This document shows, one piece after another, positions 9,048 through 19,474 of a DNA stretch of 48,275 nt (positions within the stretch are counted from its first letter, which is position 1; the number at the start of each line of letters is the position of its first letter). Below the pieces are notes generated by a model. It ran no database searches, was not told the DNA's origin, and worked only from the letters and a program-made list of their open reading frames with translations. The stretch is from DSAR01 sp034437315. GTDB lineage: Bacteria > Chloroflexota > Anaerolineae > B4-G1. The position numbers were made by a program, and so were the translations under genes. The stretch covers positions 1-48,275 of the forward strand of contig DAOTUC010000154.1 in assembly GCA_034437315.1 (NCBI GenBank), read 5' to 3'.

Positions 9048-10214
9048 ATGACCTGTAACTTCGATTATATCATCGACCGTCGAAATACCGATAGCGCCAA
9101 GTGGGGTTGTTACGATCAGGCAGATTGTGATGTCGGGGATGTGCTGCCGCTGTGGGTGGCGGATATGGATTTCCGCTCGCCGGAACCGGTGATTCGCGCC
9201 CTGCAGGAGCGAGTGGCCCACGGGGTCTTCGGCTACGGCCTGCCGCCCGACGAGTTGCCGGCGGTGATTCAAGAGCGCCTGGCCCGCCTGTACGATTGGC
9301 GCGTTGAAATTGAGGATATCTATTTCGTTCCTGGCGTGGTGACCGGTTTCAACCAGGTCTGTCACGCCGTCGGCGCGCCCGGCGACGCGGTGCTGGTGGA
9401 ACCGCCGGTCTACTACCCGATGCTCTACGCGCCCGGCAACGCCGATCGGGTTTGCAACAGGGTCCCGTTGGCGGAGCGGGATGGATGGTACGAGCACGAT
9501 TTCGACGCTTTCGAGGCGGCCGCCGAATCCGCCTCCCTCTTCCTGCTCTGCAATCCCCACAATCCCGTGGGGCGGGTCTTCGAGCGAGACGAGTTGGAGC
9601 GCCTGGCCGAGATATGCCTGCGCCACGACGTGGTGATCTGCTCTGATGAGATTCATTGCGATCTGGTCTTTCCCGGACACCTACACATACCGATCGCGGC
9701 GCTGTCGCCGGAGATTGCCGCGCGGACGGTCACCCTCTTCGCCCCCAGCAAGACGTTCAACGTCGCCGGTCTTTCCTGCTCGGTGGGCGTGATCCAGAAT
9801 TCCGACTTGCGCGAGCGGGTCCAGCAAGCGGGCGCGGGCCTCGTCGCCCACATCAACGTGATGGGTTTCACGGCGGCCCTGGCCGCCTACCGGCATGGCG
9901 AGGATTGGCTGGGCGCGGCGCTCGGTTATCTGGAGGACAATTGTGATTATCTGCTCAATTACCTGGAGACGCACATACCGCAGATCAGATGCCGGAAGCC
10001 GGAGGGCACCTACCTGGCCTGGCTCGATTGCCGGGAGGCGGGGATTCCAGGCAATCCACACGAGTTTTTCCTCGAAAGGGCCGGGGTCGCGTTGAACGAC
10101 GGGGCCGACTTCGGCGAGGGGGGCGAGGGTTTCCTGCGGCTGAATTTCGGCTGCCCCAGGGCGACGCTGACCGAGGCGTTGGATCGGATGCGGACGGCTC
10201 TGGCGGACGTGTAA
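9048..10214 (+). CDS. MalY/PatB-type PLP aminotransferase (probable cystathionine beta-lyase)
   Basis: 388 residues, fold-type I aminotransferase class I/II. LPLWVADMDF near residue 35 is characteristic of the MalY/PatB branch of C-S lyases. CNPHNPVGRVF carries the substrate/cofactor Asn, SDEIHCDLVF the PLP-ring Asp, and APSKTFNVAGL the Schiff-base Lys. The C-terminal FLRLNFGCPR provides the carboxylate-binding Arg. Family members cleave cystathionine or cysteine to pyruvate, ammonia and a thiol; MalY also represses the maltose regulon. ATG follows CAGGAGAAC. Only 32 bases separate its stop from the next gene, so it may be co-transcribed with the molybdenum-hydroxylase genes, although no metabolic link is obvious. 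Confidence 0.92.
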   Translation: MTCNFDYIIDRRNTDSAKWGCYDQADCDVGDVLPLWVADMDFRSPEPVIRALQERVAHGVFGYGLPPDELPAVIQERLARLYDWRVEIEDIYFVPGVVTGFNQVCHAVGAPGDAVLVEPPVYYPMLYAPGNADRVCNRVPLAERDGWYEHDFDAFEAAAESASLFLLCNPHNPVGRVFERDELERLAEICLRHDVVICSDEIHCDLVFPGHLHIPIAALSPEIAARTVTLFAPSKTFNVAGLSCSVGVIQNSDLRERVQQAGAGLVAHINVMGFTAALAAYRHGEDWLGAALGYLEDNCDYLLNYLETHIPQIRCRKPEGTYLAWLDCREAGIPGNPHEFFLERAGVALNDGADFGEGGEGFLRLNFGCPRATLTEALDRMRTALADV

Positions 10215-10246
10215 AATCAGTACGTAAATAGGAGGTCAAAGCAAAG

Positions 10247-10891
10247 ATGGACAAAAATGAAGCAAGTGTGTGGCGCGTCGGCGTCGATGCGTCGCTTCAG
10301 GCGGTGTTTGAGGACCCGGCTTGTCCGGCGCCGTTGCGTCAGGCGCTCGTCGGGCCGCTCTCGTGGCAAGCCCGCAACGAGACGTCGGTGGGGAAGGTCC
10401 TGAAATCGACCCGCCTGGCGTCCGAATGGACGGCCGCCCTGTTAGCGTTGGGATCGACCATCGTCTTTGAAAATGGAGAGGAAAGCCCGTTGGAATCGCT
10501 GTTGCAGAAAGAGGCGGCGGGGGAGCCAGCCGAGTTGCGCGTTTCTTCGGATGGCAAGCGCTGGGGCGCAGCCCGGATGGCCCGCACGTTGGCCGACGAT
10601 CCAATCGTCGCCGCGGCGGCCGGCGTGGCGTTCCAGGGGAACGTCGTGACGGCGGCCCGCCTGGCGTTGGTGGGCGTCTGGTCGGAGACGGTGCGCCTGG
10701 CCCAGGCGGCCGAGCGATTGGTGGGCGGAACATTGGACGAGGCAAAGATCGATGCCGTGGCGCAGGCGGTGATGGAAGAGGTCGCGCCCGCGGCCGATTA
10801 CCTGGGCAGTGAGGGGTATCGTCGGGAGATGGCGGGCGTGATGTCCGGTCGCGCGTTGCGCGCTTGTCTGACGGAGGAGGCGGTGATATGA
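10247..10891 (+). CDS. YgfM-like FAD subunit of a molybdenum hydroxylase, N-terminally shortened and probably flavin-less
   Basis: 214 residues against about 260 for YgfM-type subunits. The middle (LSWQARNETSVGKVLKSTR to ENGEESPLESLL) aligns by eye with the part of YgfM that follows the first FAD-binding loop. The C-terminal half (RLALVGVWSETVRLAQAAE to YRREMAGVMSGRAL) is a typical CO-dehydrogenase flavoprotein C-terminal domain. What is missing is the first 60-70 residues with the glycine-rich pyrophosphate loop. The second FAD motif, normally TIGG, reads TSVGK. Its TGA overlaps the ATG of the next gene (ATGA), so the two are translationally coupled and the product is probably a real structural subunit. 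FAD binding is doubtful. Confidence 0.75.
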   Translation: MDKNEASVWRVGVDASLQAVFEDPACPAPLRQALVGPLSWQARNETSVGKVLKSTRLASEWTAALLALGSTIVFENGEESPLESLLQKEAAGEPAELRVSSDGKRWGAARMARTLADDPIVAAAAGVAFQGNVVTAARLALVGVWSETVRLAQAAERLVGGTLDEAKIDAVAQAVMEEVAPAADYLGSEGYRREMAGVMSGRALRACLTEEAVI

Positions 10892-13842
10892 AGGAGCGAG
10901 AAGAGATGCAAAAGATCACGTTGACCATCAATGGCGAGGAAAAGACCCTCGACGTAGAGCGCACCGATTCATTGCTGGATGTGTTGCGCCGCGCTTCCTA
11001 TTTCAGCGTCAAGTACGGCTGCGGGATGGGCGATTGCGGTTCCTGCACCGTGCTGCTGGATGGGGAACCGGTGTGCAGTTGCCAGGTGCGGGCGAGCGAA
11101 GTGGAAGGCCGCTCGGTGGAGACGGTCGAGGGGCTGGGTTCCCATATAGGCGAGTTGCACCCCATCCAGCAGGCCTTCATCGAGACCGGCGCGATTCAGT
11201 GCGGCTATTGCACCCCGGCCAACATCCTGGCGGCCAAGGCGCTCCTGGACCGCAATCCCGATCCGAGCGAGGCGGAGATCCGTGATGCGATCAGCGGCGT
11301 CTTGTGTCGTTGCACCGGTTACGTCAAAATCGTGCAGGCGATTCAGCGGGCGGCGGCCGTCTTGCGCGGCGAAGCGGTCGAGCCATTCACGCCGATTGAG
11401 GAGAGGTTGGGGCCGGATGAGTCGCCGGCCGACCTGCTGGGGCGATACTACCGCGTGTCCGACGACGGCTCCCCACTGCCGCCGTTGGTCATCTCTCCGC
11501 CCGATATGGCGTCGTTGAACGCGGTTGGTCAGCCGCAGGCCAAGGTGGATGGGGTCAAGCTGGCGACGGGACAACCGGTCTTCACTGACGATGTGAAATT
11601 ACCCGGCATGCTCTACGGCGCGTTGCTCACCAGCCCGCACGCCCACGCCCGCATCAAGAAAATCGACGCCAGCCGGGCGCGGGCGCTGGAAGGCGTCCAC
11701 GCGGTGCTGACCCATCAGGACGTGGCCCGCGTCAAATACGCCACCGGCGGGCAGAGCTATCCCCAGCCGCCGCCCTACGATCAGGTCAGCCTGGATGATA
11801 AGGTGCGCCACGTGGGCGACCGGGTAGCCATCGTCGCCGCCGAGTCGCCGGCGATCGCCCGGCGGGCGCTGCGGATGATTGATGTCGAGTACGAGGTGTT
11901 GCCCCACGTGCTCGATCCCGTCGAGGCGATGGCGGCGGGCGCGCCGGCGGTGCACGATGAACCGGACACCGAGGGAATCTATGATCCCAAGCGTAATATC
12001 GTCCACCACATCGAGGCCCAGGTGGGCGAGGCGGAGGCGGCCTGGGCGCGGGCCGATCACGTGTTCGAGGGGACGTACCGCACGGGCCAGCAGCAACAGG
12101 CCCACATTGAGCCTCACGTCTGCATCACCTACTGGGACGAGGACGGCCGGCTGGTGGTGCGCTCCAGCACCCAGGTGCCGTTCCACGTGCGGCGGATGCT
12201 GGCCCCGCTGGTGGGGCTGGCGGAGCGGGACATCCGCGTGATCAAGCCCCGCATCGGCGGCGGTTTCGGCAACAAGCAGGAGATGATCCTGGAGGATCTG
12301 TGCGCTCACCTGACCATCGCCACCGGTCGGCCGGTGCGGATGGAGTACACTCGTCTCCAGGAATTCACCAGCTCCCGCAGTCGCCATCCGCAGATCCAAC
12401 ATTTCAAGATAGGCGTCGCCGAACCGGTGGGCCAGGATCCGGCGGAAGTGGTCGCCATTGAGTTGGATCTGATCGGCGACACCGGCGCTTACGGTACCCA
12501 CGGCCTGACGGTGCAGATGGTGGGCGGGCAGAAGAGCTTGACGCTCTACAATGCGCCTTACTCCCGCTTTACGTGCGACGTCGTCTACACCAACAAGCCC
12601 ACGCCGGGCGCTTTCCGGGGCTACGGCGCGATGCAATGCTTCTTCGGTCTGGAATCGTTGATGAGCGAGATCGCCGAGCAGATGGGCTGGGACGTGGTCG
12701 CCTTTAAGCGCCGGAACTGGATCAAGGAGGGGGACGTGCTGTTGCTCTCCAAGGCGCTGGGCGAGGGGCGTGAGGGTTTTGAGCAGGTGATCCATTCCAG
12801 CGGCCTGGAGGATTGTGTGCGGGTGGGCCTGGAAGCGGTCGATTGGTCGGAAAAGCGGGGCAACGAGGCCTGGCGGAAGACGGATCGCGCGTACCTGCGC
12901 CGGGGCATCGGGATGTCTGTGATGCTCCACGGCAGCGGTATCGCCGGGCTGGATATGGGCAGCGCGACGATCAAGATGAACGACGATGGGTCCTTCAACC
13001 TTCTGGTCGGGGCGACGGACATCGGCACCGGATCCGACACGATCCTGGCCCAGATCGCGGCCGAGGCGCTGGGTTGCCCGGTCGAGGATTTGATCGTCTA
13101 TTCCTCCGACACCGATTTCACGCCTTTCGACAAGGGCGCTTACGCCTCCAGCACGACTTACATCAGCGGCGGGGCGGTGCGCAAGGCGGCGTTTAAAGTG
13201 GCCGGGCAGATCAAGGCCCACGCAGCCGCGATGTTGGGAGAAGAGGAGGTCGATCTGGACGCGCTGGCCCTGCGCGATCGGGCGGTTTGCTTCCCCGACG
13301 GGCGCCAGGTGACGTTGAAGGCGGTCGCGCTGAGCAGTTTGCACCAGCAGGATCAGCGCCAGATCATCGCCAGCGCCTCGCACATGAGTTACGACAGCCC
13401 GCCTCCCTTCGGCGCCCAGTTTATGGAACTGCTGGTGGATACCGAGACGGGCCAGGTGATTGTCGAGCGGGTGTTGATGGTGGTGGAACCGGGCCGGGTG
13501 GTCAATCCCATCACCGCCTCCGGGCAGGTCGAGGGGGCGTTGCAGCAGGTGCTGGGCTTCGCCCATTGCGAGGAGATGTGCTACGATGCGGACGGCCGGC
13601 TGGTCAATCCCCGCCTGGGTCCGTATCACATCTACAAAGCGAACGAAATGCCCCGCCTGGACGTCATATTCGTGCAGCGGGACGAGCCGACCGGCCCGTT
13701 TGGAGCCAAGTCGATCTCGGAGATTCCGATGGACGGCATCGCCCCGGCCATGGCGGACGCGATTCACGACGCGACAGGGGTTTGGGTGCGGGAGGTTCCT
13801 TTCACGCCGGAGCGGGTATGGCGGGCGTTACGCGGCGAATGA
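10888..13842 (+). CDS. XdhD-like fused [2Fe-2S]/molybdopterin hydroxylase large subunit
   Basis: 984 residues from ATG 10888 (overlapping the upstream TGA, with GGAGG before it). Residues 1-165 are a two-cluster 2Fe-2S module: Cys 45, 50, 53 and 65 for the plant-type cluster, then QCGYC and CRC for the second. The rest is the aldehyde-oxidase/xanthine-dehydrogenase molybdenum domain (RIGGGFGNKQE, AFRGYGAMQ, DIGTGSDT, and GAKSISEIPMDG with the presumed catalytic Glu). Long stretches (RHVGDRVAIVAAES, FDKGAYASS, GPFGAKSISEI) resemble E. coli XdhD and the group annotated as putative selenate reductase Mo subunit. From memory, E. coli XdhD has lost the Fe-S cysteines; all eight are present here. 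Likely a purine or N-heterocycle/aldehyde hydroxylase; substrate unknown. Confidence 0.9.
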   Translation: MKEREEMQKITLTINGEEKTLDVERTDSLLDVLRRASYFSVKYGCGMGDCGSCTVLLDGEPVCSCQVRASEVEGRSVETVEGLGSHIGELHPIQQAFIETGAIQCGYCTPANILAAKALLDRNPDPSEAEIRDAISGVLCRCTGYVKIVQAIQRAAAVLRGEAVEPFTPIEERLGPDESPADLLGRYYRVSDDGSPLPPLVISPPDMASLNAVGQPQAKVDGVKLATGQPVFTDDVKLPGMLYGALLTSPHAHARIKKIDASRARALEGVHAVLTHQDVARVKYATGGQSYPQPPPYDQVSLDDKVRHVGDRVAIVAAESPAIARRALRMIDVEYEVLPHVLDPVEAMAAGAPAVHDEPDTEGIYDPKRNIVHHIEAQVGEAEAAWARADHVFEGTYRTGQQQQAHIEPHVCITYWDEDGRLVVRSSTQVPFHVRRMLAPLVGLAERDIRVIKPRIGGGFGNKQEMILEDLCAHLTIATGRPVRMEYTRLQEFTSSRSRHPQIQHFKIGVAEPVGQDPAEVVAIELDLIGDTGAYGTHGLTVQMVGGQKSLTLYNAPYSRFTCDVVYTNKPTPGAFRGYGAMQCFFGLESLMSEIAEQMGWDVVAFKRRNWIKEGDVLLLSKALGEGREGFEQVIHSSGLEDCVRVGLEAVDWSEKRGNEAWRKTDRAYLRRGIGMSVMLHGSGIAGLDMGSATIKMNDDGSFNLLVGATDIGTGSDTILAQIAAEALGCPVEDLIVYSSDTDFTPFDKGAYASSTTYISGGAVRKAAFKVAGQIKAHAAAMLGEEEVDLDALALRDRAVCFPDGRQVTLKAVALSSLHQQDQRQIIASASHMSYDSPPPFGAQFMELLVDTETGQVIVERVLMVVEPGRVVNPITASGQVEGALQQVLGFAHCEEMCYDADGRLVNPRLGPYHIYKANEMPRLDVIFVQRDEPTGPFGAKSISEIPMDGIAPAMADAIHDATGVWVREVPFTPERVWRALRGE

Positions 13843-13848
13843 GGCTAG

Positions 13849-16032
<2,184 letters not shown>

Positions 16033-16260
16033 ACGTTTGACTCAGGCGATTATACGTTAACTCAAGAAACCTCATCCCGAAACAGCTCTTTACCAAATTC
16101 TTGTATGATGGACAAGGGCGGCGAATGTCAGTATAGTGGGCTTGCCAGATTTGTCAATACCGAATATCCCAAATACCAACCCAGCCACCACTTTTCAAAA
16201 TCCAGGGAGTGGGGTATAGTGAGGGCCTCAGGGCAGGCAGGCAGTGATAGGAGGCGCGCG

Positions 16261-16818
16261 ATGCGAGTGATTACGGGGACGGCGAAGGGACGGCGGTTGA
16301 AATCGGTTCCTGGCGATCAGACACGCCCGGTGACCGATCGGGCGAAGACGGCGTTGTTTGACATCATCAGTTACGATATACGGGGCAGCCATTTCCTGGA
16401 TCTGTTCGCCGGGACCGGACAGGTGGGGATTGAGGCGTTGAGCCGTGGGGCGGCGTCGGCGGTGTTCGTGGAACGCCATCACGCTGCGTTGCGCACCATC
16501 CGCGAAAATCTGGCGCATACTCAGTTGGCGGAGAACGCCCACGTCATTCGCGCGGACGTCTTCGATTTTCTCGCGCCGAACGAGGAACCGGTGGGCGCTT
16601 TCGATTACGTCTACGTCGCGCCTCCCCAGTACCAGGGATTATGGCTCAAGACGCTGCGGGCGTTGGACGCCAGCCCCGCGTGGCTGGTCGACGATGGTTG
16701 GGCGATTGTGCAGATCAACCCCCGCGAGTATGAGGAGGCGGCGTTGACCCATTTGGCTTTGTTCGATCAGCGGACGTATGGCGGCGTGATGTTCTGCTTC
16801 TATTCCCGACTGCCCTAG
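16261..16818 (+). CDS. rsmD: 16S rRNA m2G966 methyltransferase (RsmD)
   Basis: 185 residues from ATG 16261, preceded by a strong AGGAGG; an in-frame extension upstream is not used. RVITGTAKGRRL at the N-terminus, RPVTDRAKTALFDII, and FLDLFAGTGQVGIEALSRGA (SAM-binding motif I) are diagnostic of the RsmD family, which methylates G966 of 16S rRNA. The usual catalytic motif IV, DPPY, reads APPQY here (YVYVAPPQYQGLW). I believe this variant recurs in related phyla, so it is not by itself a sign of inactivity. A weak TATAGT lies at 16215-16220. Convergent with the next gene. Confidence 0.88.
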   Translation: MRVITGTAKGRRLKSVPGDQTRPVTDRAKTALFDIISYDIRGSHFLDLFAGTGQVGIEALSRGAASAVFVERHHAALRTIRENLAHTQLAENAHVIRADVFDFLAPNEEPVGAFDYVYVAPPQYQGLWLKTLRALDASPAWLVDDGWAIVQINPREYEEAALTHLALFDQRTYGGVMFCFYSRLP

Positions 16819-16853
16819 ATTTCGCAAGCCGCTAAAGCGGCGCGCCGTTCTAT

Positions 16854-17618
16854 CTACATACTTGAGCGCTTGGCCCACAATTGGCTCATCACCGTCTCCA
16901 GGCGGCGGGCCAGTAGATCGGGGGTGTTAGTCGTGACGTCATCCTCGTTCTCAAAAACGACGTAGGGCGTATTGATTGCAGCCGCATATGCGGCCGCATT
17001 TGCGGGCACAGAGACGACGTTGGGATCGTCGCTCGTGAGGCCGGACGTGAACTGCCGCCAATCATCGTCCCGGTACAGGCGGGTCAATTTCTCGTCCGGC
17101 AGGCCGTGTTCCAGAATGCTGTCGGGCCGCTCGGGATTGAAGCGCCGCCGATTTTTACGCAGCGATTCCTCGAATGACACATTCACGTAGACGACGGCGG
17201 CCCGTCGGAGGATGGCGTCGTCCAGGTGTTGGAAGGCCTCGCGGTACCCCCCGTGTTCACTGCCCCGCGAGAATTCGATGAGCGCGGTCGTGTGCGTGTG
17301 ATAGGCCGGGTCGTCGCGCAACCGCTTGCGATACGTCAGGCTGATGCGTTCGATTAACAGATGCCACAGGTAGCGATGCTTGAAATAACCGTCGGCGTCG
17401 GTGTGTAATCGGGGCTGGCCCAGGCGGTGTTCCAGGATGTCGTCTTCCTCGAACCAGGTCCACAGCATCGGGAAATCGTCGATCACGTCCAGGTGGTTGA
17501 CGTGATACCGGCGGCGGACGTCGCCGGGCGTCCGCCGTAAAAAGTTGATGATCTCGCTCTTGCCCGAAGCTGGCCGGCCGATCAGGATCAAGACATCGAA
17601 AGTCGATGGGTGCGCCAT
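16854..17618 (-). CDS. P-loop nucleotide-binding protein, unknown function
   Basis: 254 residues if translation begins at ATG 17618, four bases after the stop of the upstream L,D-transpeptidase gene; a longer reading to 17690 overlaps that gene. The N-terminus has a strand followed by Walker A, LIGRPASGKSEII, typical of small-molecule kinases and zeta-toxin-like ATPases. A later VVYVNVSFEESLRKNRRRF stretch looks like a lid with several Arg. No known family is recognised. Transcribed with the L,D-transpeptidase from the promoter at 18700-18727. A short palindrome GCCGCTAAAGCGGC at 16828-16841 lies downstream, between it and rsmD. Confidence 0.75.
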   Translation of the reverse strand: MAHPSTFDVLILIGRPASGKSEIINFLRRTPGDVRRRYHVNHLDVIDDFPMLWTWFEEDDILEHRLGQPRLHTDADGYFKHRYLWHLLIERISLTYRKRLRDDPAYHTHTTALIEFSRGSEHGGYREAFQHLDDAILRRAAVVYVNVSFEESLRKNRRRFNPERPDSILEHGLPDEKLTRLYRDDDWRQFTSGLTSDDPNVVSVPANAAAYAAAINTPYVVFENEDDVTTNTPDLLARRLETVMSQLWAKRSSM

Positions 17619-17622
17619 TGTC

Positions 17623-18636
17623 TCAGACGACGACGACGCGGGTGGCGTCATCCTCTGTCGCCCTCCTTTCATAATCCTCATAGGGCACAATCGGGTCGCT
17701 CCAACGGAAGATCCATTGCGCGGCGTCGTTGGTCACGTTGATGCAACCGTGGCTATGTGGGCGGACGAAATCGTTATGCCAATAGGTACCGTGGATAGCG
17801 ATGGCCGAGTGGGTGTAGTAGACTGGAAATGCTATGCCGGGCAGGTCGTAATAACCATCCCCGCTGCCGCCCGTCATCCGCCGGGTGTGGCGTTTGTAGA
17901 GCACGCGATACTCACCCCGGGGCGTGGTCCCGCCGGCCCCCGACGAGATGCGGGTGATGAACACCGGGGATGCTCCCTCGAAGCAGGTTAGATGTTGATT
18001 GCCGAGTTTGATCTCGATCCATTTGTCGGGCTGTCCGGGAGAGATGGGAGTCATTTCTTCCGGTGGGATGCGGCGCACCGACCACGCTGGGACGTAAGGG
18101 CCCGGCGCGTAAGTCACGCCATCCTGGAGCTGGTACCACCAGCTCCCCTCGTCGTCCTGAACGGCGGCGATGACGCGGTAGACGGTCCCATAATACAGTT
18201 TATATCGCACGTACTCGTTGTCAGGCCGCCACCGGGCTTCGGCGATGGGGACGCTCACCTGGCTCCAGAAACCGGGTTCGGCGACGTCTGAGATGACCTC
18301 GGATTGCGGCGCGTTGGCGACCGGCTGGACGTACCCGCTGTGGATGAAGCCCTCGTCGGTCTGGTACCAGATGGGATTGCCAGGCCAGGGCGGCTTGCCG
18401 GGGACGGTGGCGTAGAGTGGAATGATCTCGTCGCGCGTCTTCCAGGCGATCCATTCGGCGGTGGGGTTAGGTTCCTCACGAACCGCTTGTCGCCACCAGG
18501 TAGCGATACGGCCCAGAGGCTTCGGCGGTTCCAGCGTGGGTCGCGTGTGTTTCTCCTCGGGCCAATGGGGCAGCGCGGCCAGGGCCAGGGCGCTCCCTGA
18601 CCATTTCAAGAAGTCGCGGCGGGTAATGTTTTTCAT
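17623..18636 (-). CDS. TAT-exported L,D-transpeptidase (YkuD family)
   Basis: 337 residues. The N-terminus has a twin-arginine signal (RRDFLKWSGSALALAALP). The middle holds two SH3-like or unassigned repeats rich in Trp and Tyr. The C-terminal YkuD domain carries AIHGTYWH and the catalytic HSHGCINV (His, Ser, Cys). Enzymes of this type make 3-3 cross-links or attach proteins to peptidoglycan outside the cytoplasmic membrane; in a single-membrane phylum the target may be an atypical wall polymer. It is the first gene of a two-gene operon with the P-loop protein. Confidence 0.92.
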   Translation of the reverse strand: MKNITRRDFLKWSGSALALAALPHWPEEKHTRPTLEPPKPLGRIATWWRQAVREEPNPTAEWIAWKTRDEIIPLYATVPGKPPWPGNPIWYQTDEGFIHSGYVQPVANAPQSEVISDVAEPGFWSQVSVPIAEARWRPDNEYVRYKLYYGTVYRVIAAVQDDEGSWWYQLQDGVTYAPGPYVPAWSVRRIPPEEMTPISPGQPDKWIEIKLGNQHLTCFEGASPVFITRISSGAGGTTPRGEYRVLYKRHTRRMTGGSGDGYYDLPGIAFPVYYTHSAIAIHGTYWHNDFVRPHSHGCINVTNDAAQWIFRWSDPIVPYEDYERRATEDDATRVVVV

Positions 18637-18699
18637 ATAAACCTCTCTGCACTATCGTCATTTGTGGTTCGTCAATCGTCATTCGTCCGTCGTTCATCA

Positions 18700-18727
18700 A
18701 TTATACGCTGAAGCGGTGTAACGTCAA
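18700..18727 (-). promoter_or_regulatory. Promoter of the L,D-transpeptidase operon
   Basis: On the minus strand, TTGACG (18727-18722) and TATAAT (18705-18700) are 16 bases apart. The leader to the start at 18636 contains several degenerate copies of ATCGTCATT/CGTCATTCG, a short direct-repeat cluster. Confidence 0.7.
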
Positions 18728-18778
18728 TCTCTCGTATCAGATTTTACGGCCCATTCCCATTTTTCCCGTCACATTTAT

Positions 18779-18807
18779 TTGACACGTTCATGGTCTTATG
18801 ATATAGT
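18779..18807 (+). promoter_or_regulatory. Sigma-70-type promoter of the roadblock gene
   Basis: TTGACA (18779-18784) and TATAGT (18802-18807) are separated by 17 bases. The start codon of the roadblock gene is 88 bases downstream of the -10 element. Confidence 0.75.
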
Positions 18808-18894
18808 TGAGCTGCTGGAAAGGTGATTCGATTTTGCAATTCCGGTGGGCGGGGCGAGAGCGATACAATATAGCAATAACGACAAGGAGGATGG

Positions 18895-19266
18895 ATGGCA
18901 AAGTCACGCGGGGAGCTGATAGTAGAGCGGTTACGAGAGTTGCAGACCAGTTCGACCGACATTGAGGCCTCGGCCGTCGTCAGCGTCGATGGGTTGATTA
19001 TTGCCTCTGCGCTTCCCTCCAACGTGGAGGAAGATCGCGTCTCGGCGATGTCGGCGGCGATGATCTCCCTTGGAGAGCGGATCGCCAGCGAACTGGGGCG
19101 CGGGATATTGAACCAGGTCTACGTCAAGGGGCACGGCGGTTATGTGCTCTTGACGTCGGTGGGTGAGGAAGCCGTTCTGACGACTTTAGCCCGCGAAGAC
19201 GCCAAGTTGGGGCTCATTTTCCTGGATATGCGGCGGGCGGCCGAGGATTTGACAGCCCTTTTGTGA
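18895..19266 (+). CDS. Roadblock/LC7 (MglB-like) domain protein
   Basis: 123 residues. The alternation ASAVVSVDGLIIASALP, then AAMISLGERIASELGRG, then YVLLTSVGEEAVLTTLAR is the roadblock/LC7 fold, a dimer that binds and regulates small Ras-like GTPases; MglB is the best-known bacterial GAP. ATG 18895 follows AAGGAGG at unusually close range. No GTPase is adjacent. The only candidate partner in the window is the Ras/Arf-like GTPase at 25699-26217, about 6.4 kb away and on the other strand. It has its own strong promoter and a terminator-like hairpin downstream. Confidence 0.88.
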   Translation: MAKSRGELIVERLRELQTSSTDIEASAVVSVDGLIIASALPSNVEEDRVSAMSAAMISLGERIASELGRGILNQVYVKGHGGYVLLTSVGEEAVLTTLAREDAKLGLIFLDMRRAAEDLTALL

Positions 19267-19351
19267 TCTTTCATCGCCGGGCTGTATGTATGGGATTCGA
19301 CCGACCATTGTGATTGTCTGTGGCGTGGATTGGTGGGTTTGCTTTGAATGG

Positions 19352-19388
19352 GGAGGGTTGCTCCAAGCGGCCCTCCTCACTACTTTTT
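19352..19388 (+). terminator. Terminator-like hairpin after the roadblock gene
   Basis: GGAGGGTTGC pairs with GCGGCCCTCC (two G-T wobbles) around a five-base loop, with a run of five T a few bases later. It separates the roadblock gene from pyrG. Confidence 0.5.
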
Positions 19389-19474
19389 ACGGGTGTAACG
19401 ATTCCGATCTCGCCTGTTGAATGCGGATTCCAAACCCGCGGGCGCGTTTAGAGGTGAAAGTGTCAGGTAGATAG

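Noticed and set aside
11599..13767. Long minus-strand open frame of 722 codons opposite the molybdenum hydroxylase gene
   Set aside because: The composition (His/Arg/Gln/Gly-rich, no motif) is that of an antisense shadow, and the plus strand has complete Fe-S and Mo motifs.
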